64,000 nucleotides of DNA from JAPWJZ01 sp964575605. GTDB lineage: Bacteria; Pseudomonadota; Alphaproteobacteria; Micavibrionales; UBA2020. Of this stretch, positions 51,846 to 60,804 are shown piece by piece. The DNA lies in assembly GCA_964575605.1 (NCBI GenBank), contig CAZNRN010000019.1, positions 10,501 to 74,500 on the forward strand, given 5' to 3'. The notes below the pieces were generated by a model. The model did not search any database and had not been told where the DNA came from. It saw only the letters and a program-made list of their open reading frames with translations. Both the position numbers and the translations under genes were made by a program. Within the stretch, counting starts at the first letter, position 1. Every line of letters starts with the position of its first letter.

Positions 51846-52582
51846 CAAATCATCGCCATCCCGCCGTTCACATGCAGCGTCTGGCCGGTGACGTATTTGG
51901 CCTCATCAGAGGCGAGGTAGACCACCGAGGCCGCGATGTCTTCGGACGTGCCCATGGTGCCGGCGGGGATTGTCGCGTTGATCTTGGCTTTCTGCTCGTC
52001 GTTCAGCGCCTCGGTCATCGCGGTCGCAATAAAGCCGGGCGCGACGCAGTTGACGGTAATGCCGCGGCTCGCGACTTCCGCCGCCATCGATTTGCTCATG
52101 CCGATCATGCCGGCCTTCGAGGCGCAGTAGTTTGCCTGTCCGGGGTTGCCCGTGACGCCGACGACGGAGGTAATGTTGATGATGCGGCCGAAGCGGCGTT
52201 TCATCATGCCGCGGATGGCGGCGCGCGTCAGGCGGAAGGGCGCGGTCAGGTTCACATCCTGCACCACCTGCCAGTCCTCGTCCTTCATGCGCATGAACAA
52301 CCCGTCCTTGGTCAGGCCCGCGTTGTTCACCAAAATATCGACCTGCCCCATTTTTTCTTCGGCCGACTTGATCAGCGCTTCCGCCGCTTCGGCGGTGGCG
52401 AGGTCGCCCTGGAAGACATGCGCGCCTGCGCCGATTTCGGCGGCAAGCTTGTTCAGCGCCTCGACATTGCGGCCGCAGAGGCCGACGTCGGCGCCTTGCG
52501 CCTTCAATGCTTTCGCGATGGCGCCGCCGATGCCGCCCGAGGCGCCCGTGACCAGTGCTTTTTTGCCGGTAAGGTTGAACAT
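51845..52582 (-). CDS. fabG: 3-oxoacyl-ACP reductase
   Basis: 245 aa short-chain dehydrogenase. NADPH motif TGASGGIGGAIA, NNAGLTKDGLFMRM, catalytic Ser-Tyr-Lys in ITSVVGVTGNPGQANYCASKAG, and VAPGFIATAMT. GGAG 8 nt before the ATG. Reduces beta-ketoacyl-ACP in fatty acid synthesis. Confidence 0.94.
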   Translation of the reverse strand: MFNLTGKKALVTGASGGIGGAIAKALKAQGADVGLCGRNVEALNKLAAEIGAGAHVFQGDLATAEAAEALIKSAEEKMGQVDILVNNAGLTKDGLFMRMKDEDWQVVQDVNLTAPFRLTRAAIRGMMKRRFGRIINITSVVGVTGNPGQANYCASKAGMIGMSKSMAAEVASRGITVNCVAPGFIATAMTEALNDEQKAKINATIPAGTMGTSEDIAASVVYLASDEAKYVTGQTLHVNGGMAMI

Positions 52583-52593
52583 GATGATTGCTC

Positions 52594-53037
52594 CTAAACA
52601 GTTTTGCTAAAGTAGTAGATGCAGCAGACGCCCGAGAGGATCAGCGCCGCGCCAAAGGCCGTGCCGACATTCATCTGCGTTTCCCTGAACAATATCCACG
52701 CGAACAGCGCCGTCCAGAGGGGATAGGTGATTTCGACCATGGCTGCCATGGTCGCGTTCTTCGATTTCGTCGCCAGCAGGATGCAGAGGTTCGCGCCCAC
52801 GTAAACGGCGACCGAGCCCAGCATCAGCTTGAACGCGCCGTCGGCGGTTTTCAGCGCTTCGATATCCTTTTGAAAATCGCCGCGCCACAGCCCGACCACC
52901 AGCGCGAAGATGATGTTGCCCAGCGCCGCGGTCAGCAGCACGCCCGGGATGGAGATTTTTTTCATCAGCTGTTCGCTGACGGTATAGCTGATACCCCAGA
53001 GGACGGCCGCGCTGCAGGCATAGACGAGCCAGATCAC
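52594..53037 (-). CDS. Half-size EamA/DMT-type transporter
   Basis: 147 aa from a GTG at 53037. Four to five hydrophobic helices, one EamA unit (AAVLWGISYTVSEQLMKK, AAMVEITYPLWTALFAWILFRE). Full-length DMT permeases have two units; single-unit forms dimerise. Lies between fabD and fabG, same strand. Substrate unknown. Confidence 0.78.
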   Translation of the reverse strand: MIWLVYACSAAVLWGISYTVSEQLMKKISIPGVLLTAALGNIIFALVVGLWRGDFQKDIEALKTADGAFKLMLGSVAVYVGANLCILLATKSKNATMAAMVEITYPLWTALFAWILFRETQMNVGTAFGAALILSGVCCIYYFSKTV

Positions 53038-53048
53038 AGGAAAATCCC

Positions 53049-53990
53049 TTACAGCGTTGCCGCGAATTCCTCGATGTCCTTGGGCGTGCCGACCGCGCGT
53101 CCGGCAAGGTCGCCGTCGATGCGCTTGGTCAGCCCGGTCAGGACCTTGCCCGCGCCCAGCTCGACCAGTTCGGTCACGCCTTTAGTTTTCATGTAGAGCA
53201 CGCTTTCGCGCCAGCGCACCATGCCCGTCACCTGTTCCACCAGCAGCTGGCGGATGCGCGCGGGGTCAGTCACTTCGCCCGCGATCACGTTGGCGACGAC
53301 AGGGACGCTGGGCGCATGCATGGCTACGGCGGCCAGCGCTTCCTGCATCACATCCGCAGCGGGCTTCATGAGCGCGCAGTGGAAGGGGGCGGAGACGGGC
53401 AGCAGCAGCGCGCGTTTTGCGCCTTTTGCCGTCGCCAGCGCAATCGCCTTTTCAACGGCAGCCTTGTGGCCGCTCACCACAACCTGCCCGAAGGAGTTGT
53501 CGTTCGCAGCCGCCACGATTTCATGGTTCGAGGCTTCTTTGGCAATCGCCGTCACATCGGGCAGTTCAAGGCCGAGGATGGCGGCCATGGCGCCCACGCC
53601 CACGGGCACGGCTTTCTGCATCGCCTGTCCGCGGGTTTTCAGCAGCTTTGCCGCATCCGAAAGACTAAACGTACCGGCGGCGGTCAGCGCCGAATATTCA
53701 CCGAGGCTGTGGCCCGCGACAAAGGCGCATTTGCCGGGGGTGAGGAAATCGCCCTTGGCCTGTTTCAGGATGCGCGCGACGGCGACCGATACGGCCATCA
53801 GCGCGGGCTGGGTGTTTTCGGTCAGGTTCAGGTCGGTATCGGGGCCTTCGAACATGATCTTCGACAGTTTCTGCCCCAGCGCGTCGTCGACCTCCTCAAA
53901 GGTCTGCTTTGCAATCGGGAAGGCTTCGGCCAAATCCTTGCCCATGCCGATCGACTGGCTGCCCTGTCCGGGAAATACGAATGCGCGCAT
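53049..53990 (-). CDS. fabD: Malonyl-CoA:ACP transacylase
   Basis: 313 aa from ATG 53990 (MRAFVFPGQGSQS); an ATG 18 nt upstream is also possible. Catalytic Ser in VAGHSLGEYSAL, His in PVSAPFHCALMKPA, and the GQGSQ oxyanion motif at the N-terminus. Makes malonyl-ACP for FabF. Confidence 0.94.
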   Translation of the reverse strand: MRAFVFPGQGSQSIGMGKDLAEAFPIAKQTFEEVDDALGQKLSKIMFEGPDTDLNLTENTQPALMAVSVAVARILKQAKGDFLTPGKCAFVAGHSLGEYSALTAAGTFSLSDAAKLLKTRGQAMQKAVPVGVGAMAAILGLELPDVTAIAKEASNHEIVAAANDNSFGQVVVSGHKAAVEKAIALATAKGAKRALLLPVSAPFHCALMKPAADVMQEALAAVAMHAPSVPVVANVIAGEVTDPARIRQLLVEQVTGMVRWRESVLYMKTKGVTELVELGAGKVLTGLTKRIDGDLAGRAVGTPKDIEEFAATL

Positions 53991-54063
53991 GCGTGATAAA
54001 TCCTGCATTGTGAAACGGATGCAGACTTTTACAGGCAGGCGGTGGTTAAGGCAAGGTGCAGAA

Positions 54064-54519
54064 TCAGGACAGGCGCGGCGTCACGGTGCGCGGTTTCAGC
54101 GGCGTGACAGTATGATCAAGCCCGCTGTGGAAACCCTTTTCGATGTCCTTCGCCTGTTCCGCCCATTCCTTTTGCAGCAGCAGGCGTTTCTGGACGGCGA
54201 TAGCGTCGTCGTCGAGCCTGAAGCCGTTCATCCACCATTCCTCCCGCCCGTCGGGGTAAATGACGGCGGGGCCGGTCTCGCGGTGCTGCTTGCCGTGGTG
54301 GAACCAGCCTAAAGTGCCGTCCTTCAGCTCGACCGCCGGCAGGTCGCCGTCGCGGTGCTGTTTGTCGCGCCAGAACCACATTTTATTACCCTCGGAATCG
54401 ATGATCGCGGGGCCGTCCTCGCGGTGGTAGAGGCGGTTTTCGTCGAGGTAAAACTGGTTGTAAAAGTTGTCCCCGTAACGGCCGGGGCCGGCAAAGCGGA
54501 AGTCGAAATCGTCACGCAT
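54064..54519 (-). CDS. Small protein with HREDGPAI repeats
   Basis: 151 aa from ATG 54519, with an AGGAGG 5 nt upstream (strong). Three copies of a ~22-residue repeat of the type HR-x-G-PA-[VI]-x-x-x-G-x-x-x-W (REDGPAIIDSEGNKMWFW; then LPAVELKDGTLGWFHHG; then TGPAVIYPDGREEWWMNG), resembling MORN-like antiparallel repeats common in phage and effector proteins. The tail TVTPLKPRTVTPRLS is Thr/Pro-rich. Function unknown. Confidence 0.75.
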   Translation of the reverse strand: MRDDFDFRFAGPGRYGDNFYNQFYLDENRLYHREDGPAIIDSEGNKMWFWRDKQHRDGDLPAVELKDGTLGWFHHGKQHRETGPAVIYPDGREEWWMNGFRLDDDAIAVQKRLLLQKEWAEQAKDIEKGFHSGLDHTVTPLKPRTVTPRLS

Positions 54520-54673
54520 CTGGCCTCCTGTTCGGGCATGGAAGGGCAATTTTATTTTATTATGTTAATGAAAATCAAGCCAAAAGTTACAAAAGGCGCG
54601 AAATAACGGCTTTGGCCGCAAATAGTGTTGTGTTTAACGGAAGAATCCCTATATAAAACACTCCACTAAACCC

Positions 54674-54697
54674 GCTGGCAGGAAGGTTCTTGCCGGC
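54674..54697 (+). promoter_or_regulatory. Hairpin in the rpsF leader
   Basis: GCTGGCAGGAA / TTCTTGCCGGC pairs with two G-U wobbles, 70-93 bp before rpsF. Ribosomal-protein leaders upstream of rpsF bind S6:S18 in several bacteria; whether this hairpin does is unproven. No canonical leader motif was recognised. Confidence 0.35.
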
Positions 54698-54766
54698 TGC
54701 GGTCCGTGCGGCTGGCCTTTGATAAGGGAACAGCGGCGGGCTACCTAACAACCAAGGGAAACAGAA

Positions 54767-55237
54767 ATGGCATTATACGAAACCGTGTTTATCGCGCGGC
54801 AGGACATTTCCGCCAAACAAGCGGAAGACCTCGCCAAGAACTTCGGCAAAATCGCTTCCGACAACGGCGGAAACGTCAAGCGCACCGAAAGCTGGGGCCT
54901 GCGCAACCTGGCCTACCGCATCAAGAAAAACCGCAAAGGCCACTATACGCTGCTGCACATCGAAGGCCCTGCTGCCGCCATCGTCGAGATGGAACGCAAC
55001 ATGAAGCTCAACGAAGACGTGCTGCGCTATATGACCGTCTCGATCGACAAGCTGCCCGAAGGTCCCTCGGCCGTCCTGAAAGCGTCTGAAGAAGGCGAAG
55101 AAGGCGGCTTCCGTGGTGGCGACCGCGAAGACCGCGGCTACCGCCCGCGCGGCCCGAAACGCGAATACGGCGACCGTCCCCGCTACGACCGCGGCGACAG
55201 CGCGCCTGCTGCTGAAACCTCCAAGGAAGGTGAATAA
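54767..55237 (+). CDS. rpsF: 30S ribosomal protein S6
   Basis: 156 aa. Core MALYETVFIARQDISAKQAEDL, ESWGLRNLAYRIKKNRKGHY, MKLNEDVLRYM. A ~50-residue Gly/Arg/Asp-rich tail (GGFRGGDREDRGYRPRGPKREYGDRP) is typical of alphaproteobacterial S6. First of rpsF-rpsR-rplI. Confidence 0.95.
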   Translation: MALYETVFIARQDISAKQAEDLAKNFGKIASDNGGNVKRTESWGLRNLAYRIKKNRKGHYTLLHIEGPAAAIVEMERNMKLNEDVLRYMTVSIDKLPEGPSAVLKASEEGEEGGFRGGDREDRGYRPRGPKREYGDRPRYDRGDSAPAAETSKEGE

Positions 55238-55239
55238 CC

Positions 55240-55521
55240 ATGGCATTCGAAAAACGCGAAGAACGCGGCGATCGCAAACCCGGTGGAGCTGGCGGCGCAC
55301 GCCGTCCCTTCTTCCGCCGCCGCAAGACCTGCCCCTTCTCGGGCAAGAACGCGCCCGCGATCGACTATAAAGATCCCCGCCTGCTCGGCCGCTACATCTC
55401 CGAGCGCGGCAAGATCGTCCCCTCACGCATCACTGCCGTCTCGCAGAAGGCGCAACGGAAACTGGCACGCGAAATCAAGCGCGCCCGCTTCCTGGCCCTG
55501 CTGCCTTACGTGTCGAAATAA
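55240..55521 (+). CDS. rpsR: 30S ribosomal protein S18
   Basis: 93 aa. RRRKTCPFSGKNAPAIDYKDPRLLGRYISERGKIVPSRIT is the S18 core. Two bases after rpsF. Confidence 0.95.
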   Translation: MAFEKREERGDRKPGGAGGARRPFFRRRKTCPFSGKNAPAIDYKDPRLLGRYISERGKIVPSRITAVSQKAQRKLAREIKRARFLALLPYVSK

Positions 55522-55535
55522 GGAGTAAGTAACAC

Positions 55536-56171
55536 ATGGCAACCAACATCCAGGTCATCCTGCTCGAGCGCGTCGAAAGCCTCGGCCAGATGGGCGAAGT
55601 GGTGAAAGTGAAGCCGGGTTACGCCCGCAACTTCCTCCTGCCCCGCAACAAGGCCCTGCGCGCGACGAAAGACAACATCGCGTACTTCGAAGGCCAGAAA
55701 AAAGTGCTCGAGGCCGAAAACCTCAAGCGCCGCGACGAAGCTGAAAAAGTCGGCAAGAAGCTGAACGGCACCAAGGCGTCGATCATCCGCCAGGCGTCCG
55801 AAGCAGGCCAGCTTTACGGTTCGGTTTCGGCCCGCGACATCGCGGACGCCGTCGTCGAGCAAGGCTTCAAGGTCGACCGCAACCAGGTCCGCATGGACCG
55901 CGCCTACAAGCTGCTCGGCCTCTATCCTGTGAAAATCAACCTCCACCCCGAAGTGACTGTTGAAGTAACCATCAACATCGCACGCTCGGCCGAAGAGGCG
56001 AAAATCCAGGAAGAACGCGGCGAAGCGCTGATCACCAAGCGCGACGACGAGGAGGCAGCTTCGGCCGCCGCCCGCGCCGAAAAAGCCGCCGCAGCGCTGG
56101 AAGCCAAGGCGAAAGCCGACGCCGAAGCCGCAGCAGCCGCAGAACAGCCCGCGGAAGAAGCCGCAGCCTGA
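55536..56171 (+). CDS. rplI: 50S ribosomal protein L9
   Basis: 211 aa. N-terminal RNA-binding domain IQVILLERVESLGQMGEVVKVKPGYARNFLLP, then the long helix and C-terminal domain. The 50-residue Ala/Glu tail is longer than E. coli L9 (149 aa) but usual in alphaproteobacteria. A terminator follows. Confidence 0.95.
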   Translation: MATNIQVILLERVESLGQMGEVVKVKPGYARNFLLPRNKALRATKDNIAYFEGQKKVLEAENLKRRDEAEKVGKKLNGTKASIIRQASEAGQLYGSVSARDIADAVVEQGFKVDRNQVRMDRAYKLLGLYPVKINLHPEVTVEVTINIARSAEEAKIQEERGEALITKRDDEEAASAAARAEKAAAALEAKAKADAEAAAAAEQPAEEAAA

Positions 56172-56190
56172 TCTTGAGCAGTCTTAAGAA

Positions 56191-56222
56191 AAACCCGCCG
56201 CGCGCAAGCCGGCGGGTTTTTT
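56191..56222 (+). terminator. Intrinsic terminator after rplI
   Basis: AAACCCGCCG (56191-56200) pairs with CGGCGGGTTT (56210-56219), with a T6 tract ending the right arm. It lies 20 bp after the rplI stop. Confidence 0.85.
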
Positions 56223-56229
56223 CTTGCGG

Positions 56230-57927
56230 CTAGTAAAGTGCGTCCCTGTCGGTCAGGAAAAGGTCCGTGCGTATGTTCGGGCATTGGGACAGCTGGGACG
56301 GCAGTACGGGCCCTAGCCCCGTGCAACGGAACAGGTAGAGGTCGACGCCCACTGGCATGATAGGTGGCAGCCGGCGCAGCGCCGGGCAATCGGTGACATG
56401 CAGCGAGCGTGGGATCGCCAGAACCTTGCCTGCCACCTGTTCCAGCTGCGGGCAGTTGTCGATCTTGAGCCCGCCGCCAACCTTCAGGCCTTCGGGCAGC
56501 TCCGTAATGCCGCAATTGATAAGCGTGAGGTCGCCGCCGACCCGCAGGTTCCGCGGCAGTGATGCCAGCCTGGGGCAGTCCTTCAGGTAAAGGTCGCCCG
56601 TCACATGCAGGTTGTCGCCCATGGTCACATCCATGGCGCAATCCTGCACCGCAAGGTTGCCTTCGACAGTGACGCCGCCTGTCACGTGCAGCGGCCTTTT
56701 GCGCGCGCCCAGAGACAGCCAGCCTGCGACGGCGGTAAGCGGCTCCAGAACAAGGTTCTCGCAATCGGTCACGTAAACATTCTGCGCGACGCGGGCGCTG
56801 CCCAGCGTCACCAGCCGTCGGCAGTCATTTAGCACGATATCGCCGTTCACGACGAGGCCTGCGGGAAGGCGGAACAGCCCGGATGATTCAATGCGCATCT
56901 GATAGCCCACCCGCATGTCTTCAGACAGGCTTTCGAGCGCATGGCAATCGGTGACGTAAAGCCCGGACTGGACCGTGAACCCTTCGCCTATGCGCTTCAG
57001 CACCGAGCATCTTTCGATGAATGCGGCGCCCTGCACGACAAGGCGCGCGGGCAGCTCGGCCGTCAGGTGGCAGTCGCGCAGGTGAAGACCGTCAGAAAAA
57101 CTGTATCCTGCCGGCAGCGCATTGAACGGCAGGATGCCGCCGCCCTCCAGCTGGAAATACCCGGGCAGGTCCCGGTGGATGCGCGGGATTTTGACTTTTT
57201 TAGAATCAAGGAAAGCTGCGATTTCAGGCAGGTCGGACTTGTCGGCCTGACCGTCGCAACGCCCCTTGCACTGGTCGAGAGTACCATCGGGATTGATGCT
57301 GATCGTTGCCTTGGGTCGGTTGTCCGCATCACGCAGGGAGTAGAAGGCAATGCTGCCGGTTAGCAGGCGGAAGGCGTAGTTGGCCGCGCAATGGCGCAGG
57401 CGCCGTCCCTCCGCGACCAGTGCGGTGGGCGCGGTGATCTCGACGAACCGGCGCCCCTGCGCCAGTTCCATCGCGGGCGTGACGCCCGGCTCCGTGGTGC
57501 TCTTGATCCGGGCGTGCAGCGGCGCCGCGCGGCTATGCGCGCGCCCGAAATACTTGTTGGCGGCGTTGAAGGCCGATTCAAGGCTGATGTTGTGGATTTT
57601 GAACGGCACACCCTCTGCGTCGCGGCGCTGCAGGAAGGGCGCGTGCTCCTGCCGCGCGCATGAGAGCCAATCGACGATATGGCGGACCTGGCTCACCAGT
57701 TCGGCGTCGGGCTGGAAGCGGTGGAAGGGCCCGCCCTCCGGCCATTTGCGGCGCAACCAATCGGGCGCGTCATCCGGCATCTCCCGGAGCTCTACCGCAT
57801 TCTTCTCGCGACGGCTGATCGAGCGCAGCAGGCCCCGCTGGAGCCATGACGCGAGTTGCAAATCGCCTTCCGCCTGTTGCAGGAAAAATTTCTCGATTTC
57901 AGAGGTATGGACGAGGTTGATGCCCAT
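56230..57927 (-). CDS. PcfJ-like domain fused to leucine-rich solenoid
   Basis: 565 aa from ATG 57927 (MGINLVHTSE), with AAAGGA about 4-5 nt upstream; a longer in-frame start at 58107 lies in AT-rich non-coding-looking DNA. The middle region about residues 160-230 resembles PcfJ proteins of mobile elements: RRLRHCAANYAFRLLTGSIAFYSLRD followed by KATISINPDG and Q-x-K-G. From about residue 270 to the end are 10 or more ~20-residue repeats of the form LP-x-x-L-x-V-x-G-x-L-x-L-x-x-C, a beta-solenoid resembling bacterial LRR effectors. Target unknown. Confidence 0.7.
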   Translation of the reverse strand: MGINLVHTSEIEKFFLQQAEGDLQLASWLQRGLLRSISRREKNAVELREMPDDAPDWLRRKWPEGGPFHRFQPDAELVSQVRHIVDWLSCARQEHAPFLQRRDAEGVPFKIHNISLESAFNAANKYFGRAHSRAAPLHARIKSTTEPGVTPAMELAQGRRFVEITAPTALVAEGRRLRHCAANYAFRLLTGSIAFYSLRDADNRPKATISINPDGTLDQCKGRCDGQADKSDLPEIAAFLDSKKVKIPRIHRDLPGYFQLEGGGILPFNALPAGYSFSDGLHLRDCHLTAELPARLVVQGAAFIERCSVLKRIGEGFTVQSGLYVTDCHALESLSEDMRVGYQMRIESSGLFRLPAGLVVNGDIVLNDCRRLVTLGSARVAQNVYVTDCENLVLEPLTAVAGWLSLGARKRPLHVTGGVTVEGNLAVQDCAMDVTMGDNLHVTGDLYLKDCPRLASLPRNLRVGGDLTLINCGITELPEGLKVGGGLKIDNCPQLEQVAGKVLAIPRSLHVTDCPALRRLPPIMPVGVDLYLFRCTGLGPVLPSQLSQCPNIRTDLFLTDRDALY

Positions 57928-58191
57928 GCTTCCTTTCACCATTACTTCTATTCTACCATGGGGTACAAATTTTTTCCATAAATCACGCAAGACACTGGTA
58001 TCGCATGTGGATTTCGGGGGTAACTTTGCGCCAAAAAACCACAATTTTATGGCGTTTTCAAAAATGCCCTTCACAATCAGGCTGCTAGGCAAATACCCCC
58101 GATTCACTGCTCATTCACGCACGAAAATATCGCGCCTTGAGCGGTAAAGAATCGTGTTACTGGCAGGTCTGTTCTGGTACTTTCTTTTCCC

Positions 58192-59700
58192 ATGACAGCC
58201 GACCCCGTAAAATTTTCCGACATCGCGAAATCCCGCGCCAATGACGCGGAATTCCGCGTTATGCCGCATAACGAGGAAGTGGAGCAGGCGCTCCTGGGCG
58301 CGCTGCTGGTCAACAACAAGTCGCTGGAAAAAGTATCCGAATTCCTGCGCGCCGAGCATTTCTACAACCCCGTGCACGGCCGCATCTTCGCCGCCGTCTC
58401 GACCTTTATCGAGCGCGGGCAGGACGCCAGCCCCATTACGCTGAAAAGCTACTTCGAAAAAGACCAGGACCTCAGCCACGTCGGCGGCGGGCAATACCTT
58501 GCCGACCTCGCGATGCACGTCGTCTCGGTCGTCAACGTAGAGGATTACGGCCGCACCATTTACGAACTTCACCTGCGCCGCGCGCTGATCTCGCTGGGCG
58601 AGGACACGGTGAACGAGGCCTACGACCACAACATCGACCTGACGGCCGCGCAACAAATTGAAAGCGCCGAAAAACGCCTCTTCGACCTCGCGACCGCGGG
58701 CGATTACAAAAGCGGCCCTGTCGCCTTTTCCGTCGCGCTGACCAAGGCCATCCAGCAGGCGCAGCTTGCCTATGCGCGCGAAGGCCTTATCACGGGTGTC
58801 ACCACCGGCCTGATCGACATCGACAAAAAACTGGGCGGCTTGCAAAAATCCGACCTGCTCATCCTTGCCGGACGTCCCTCGATGGGTAAAACGGCGCTGG
58901 CCACCAACATGGCCTTCCGCGCCGCGCAGGCATGGCTGGAATCGGGAGGCAAGGAAGGCTCCGGCGTCCTCTTCTTCTCTCTCGAGATGTCGGGCGAGCA
59001 GCTGGCCGCCCGTATCCTCGCCGACCTCACATCGGTTTCCTCGGACAAAATCCGCCGCGGCGAAGTGCGCGACACCGATTTCACGCGCTTTGTCGAGGCC
59101 AGCCAGCGCCTCGCGACCGCGCCCTTGTACATCGACGACACAGCCGCGCTGACCATCGGCGCCATCCGCACGCGCGCGCGCAGGCTGAAACGCCAGAACC
59201 CCGCGCTCGGCCTTATTGTCATCGACTATTTGCAGCTGATTCAAGGCTCCGGCCGCGCAGGGTCGGAGCAGAACCGGGTCCTCGAAATCTCCGAAATCAC
59301 CCGCGGCCTCAAGGCGCTAGCGAAGGAACTCGACATCCCTGTGCTGGCGCTCTCGCAGCTCAGCCGTGCGGTCGAGGCGCGCGATAACAAGCGCCCGCAG
59401 CTGTCGGACTTGCGCGAATCCGGTTCTATTGAGCAGGACGCCGACGTCGTCATGTTCGTCTACCGCGACGAATACTACCTCGCCCGCGCCGAGCCCTCGA
59501 AAAAGCCCGAGGAAAGCGACGAGAAATTCAACCAGCGCTACCAGGACTGGCAGCGCACACTGGCCGATGCGCATAACGTCGCCGAATGCATCATCGCCAA
59601 GCAGCGTCACGGCCCCATCGGCACGGTGAAGCTGAGCTTCGACGGCGAATTCACGCGCTTCGGCAACCTTGCGAATTACACCATTGAAAGCCACGAGTAA
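58192..59700 (+). CDS. dnaB: Replicative DNA helicase
   Basis: 502 aa. N-terminal DnaB domain starting MPHNEEVEQALLGALLVNNK; the RecA-like helicase domain has Walker A GRPSMGKTALATNMAF, FSLEMSGEQLAARI, and LIVIDYLQLIQGSGR. ATP-driven hexamer that unwinds forks. The alr gene overlaps its end. Confidence 0.95.
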   Translation: MTADPVKFSDIAKSRANDAEFRVMPHNEEVEQALLGALLVNNKSLEKVSEFLRAEHFYNPVHGRIFAAVSTFIERGQDASPITLKSYFEKDQDLSHVGGGQYLADLAMHVVSVVNVEDYGRTIYELHLRRALISLGEDTVNEAYDHNIDLTAAQQIESAEKRLFDLATAGDYKSGPVAFSVALTKAIQQAQLAYAREGLITGVTTGLIDIDKKLGGLQKSDLLILAGRPSMGKTALATNMAFRAAQAWLESGGKEGSGVLFFSLEMSGEQLAARILADLTSVSSDKIRRGEVRDTDFTRFVEASQRLATAPLYIDDTAALTIGAIRTRARRLKRQNPALGLIVIDYLQLIQGSGRAGSEQNRVLEISEITRGLKALAKELDIPVLALSQLSRAVEARDNKRPQLSDLRESGSIEQDADVVMFVYRDEYYLARAEPSKKPEESDEKFNQRYQDWQRTLADAHNVAECIIAKQRHGPIGTVKLSFDGEFTRFGNLANYTIESHE

Positions 59701-60799
59701 TTATTCAGAGCCCCTCTCGACGCTCGAAATCCACCTTGACCGTGTGCAGGAAAACTACCTGACCCTGCGCAAACGCCTCGCCACCGGCGCCGATTGCGCC
59801 GCGGTGGTCAAGGCGGATGCATATGGTTTAGGCGCGATGGAAGTGTCCCGCGCGCTTTACGAGCAGGAATGCCGCCATTTCTTCGTCGCGCATTTCGACG
59901 AAGGCGTCGTGGTGCGCAAAAGCCTGCCCAAGGACGCGACCATCTACGTGCTCAACGGCCCCTATGGCGCCACGGCGAAGGAATTCAGCGCGCTCGGCCT
60001 TGTGCCGGTGCTGAACACTCTGGGCGATATCGAATACTGGTTCGACCATTCGCGCCATATGCCGAAAAACCAGCCCGCTGTCATCCATATCGACACGGGC
60101 ATGAACCGCCTCGGCCTCTCTTTGAAGGAAGCCTCCGAACTGGCCGAGCGCAGGGAGCTGCTGAAGCCCATCGACGTGCGCTATGTCATGAGCCATCTGG
60201 CCTGCGCGGACGAGCCCGCGCATGTGATGAACGCCGAACAGCTGGCGCTCTTCAAGAACCTCACCGCCGCCCTCGGCCTGCCGCTCCGCTACAGCCTTGC
60301 CAACTCGGGCGGCATCTTCCTGGGCGAGGCCTACCATTTTGACCTTGCGCGGCCGGGCTGCGCACTTTACGGAATAAACCCGACAGGGTTGCCCGAAAAC
60401 CCCATGCGGGGGGTTATCACCTTGAAATGCCGCATTTTACAGGCGCGTTCGATTGACATATCCACAACGGTCGGCTACGGTGCCGCGTATAAGGTCTCGC
60501 CACCTGCCAATTGCGTCACGATTTCAGTAGGATATGCTGACGGTTACCTGCGCAGCCACACAGGCCGCGGCGTGGTCTATATCGGCGGCGAAAAATGCCC
60601 CGTTATCGGCCGCGTGTCGATGGACAGCATCATCGTGGATACCACTGCGCTGAAAATCCAGCCGCAGGCGGGCGACTGGGCGGAAGTTGTGGGCGCGCAC
60701 CAAGGCGTTGACGACCTCGCGGCGCAGGCGGGCACCATCGGCTACGAGATACTGACCAGCCTCGGAAAAAGGTACAGACGCGAATACACGGGTGGATAA
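59669..60799 (+). CDS. alr: Alanine racemase
   Basis: 376 aa from TTG 59669, overlapping dnaB by 32 bp; a TTG at 59684 is the other option, and no ATG is available before the conserved core. PLP-binding VVKADAYGLG with the catalytic Lys; TGMNRLGLS; catalytic Tyr in STTVGYGAAYK; DGYLRSHTG. Produces D-Ala for peptidoglycan. Confidence 0.92.
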   Translation: MRITPLKATSNYSEPLSTLEIHLDRVQENYLTLRKRLATGADCAAVVKADAYGLGAMEVSRALYEQECRHFFVAHFDEGVVVRKSLPKDATIYVLNGPYGATAKEFSALGLVPVLNTLGDIEYWFDHSRHMPKNQPAVIHIDTGMNRLGLSLKEASELAERRELLKPIDVRYVMSHLACADEPAHVMNAEQLALFKNLTAALGLPLRYSLANSGGIFLGEAYHFDLARPGCALYGINPTGLPENPMRGVITLKCRILQARSIDISTTVGYGAAYKVSPPANCVTISVGYADGYLRSHTGRGVVYIGGEKCPVIGRVSMDSIIVDTTALKIQPQAGDWAEVVGAHQGVDDLAAQAGTIGYEILTSLGKRYRREYTGG

Positions 60800-60804
60800 C
60801 GGAT

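Noticed and set aside
57928..58107. Upstream extension of the PcfJ/LRR protein
   Set aside because: AT-rich and compositionally unlike protein; a better ribosome site stands before ATG 57927.
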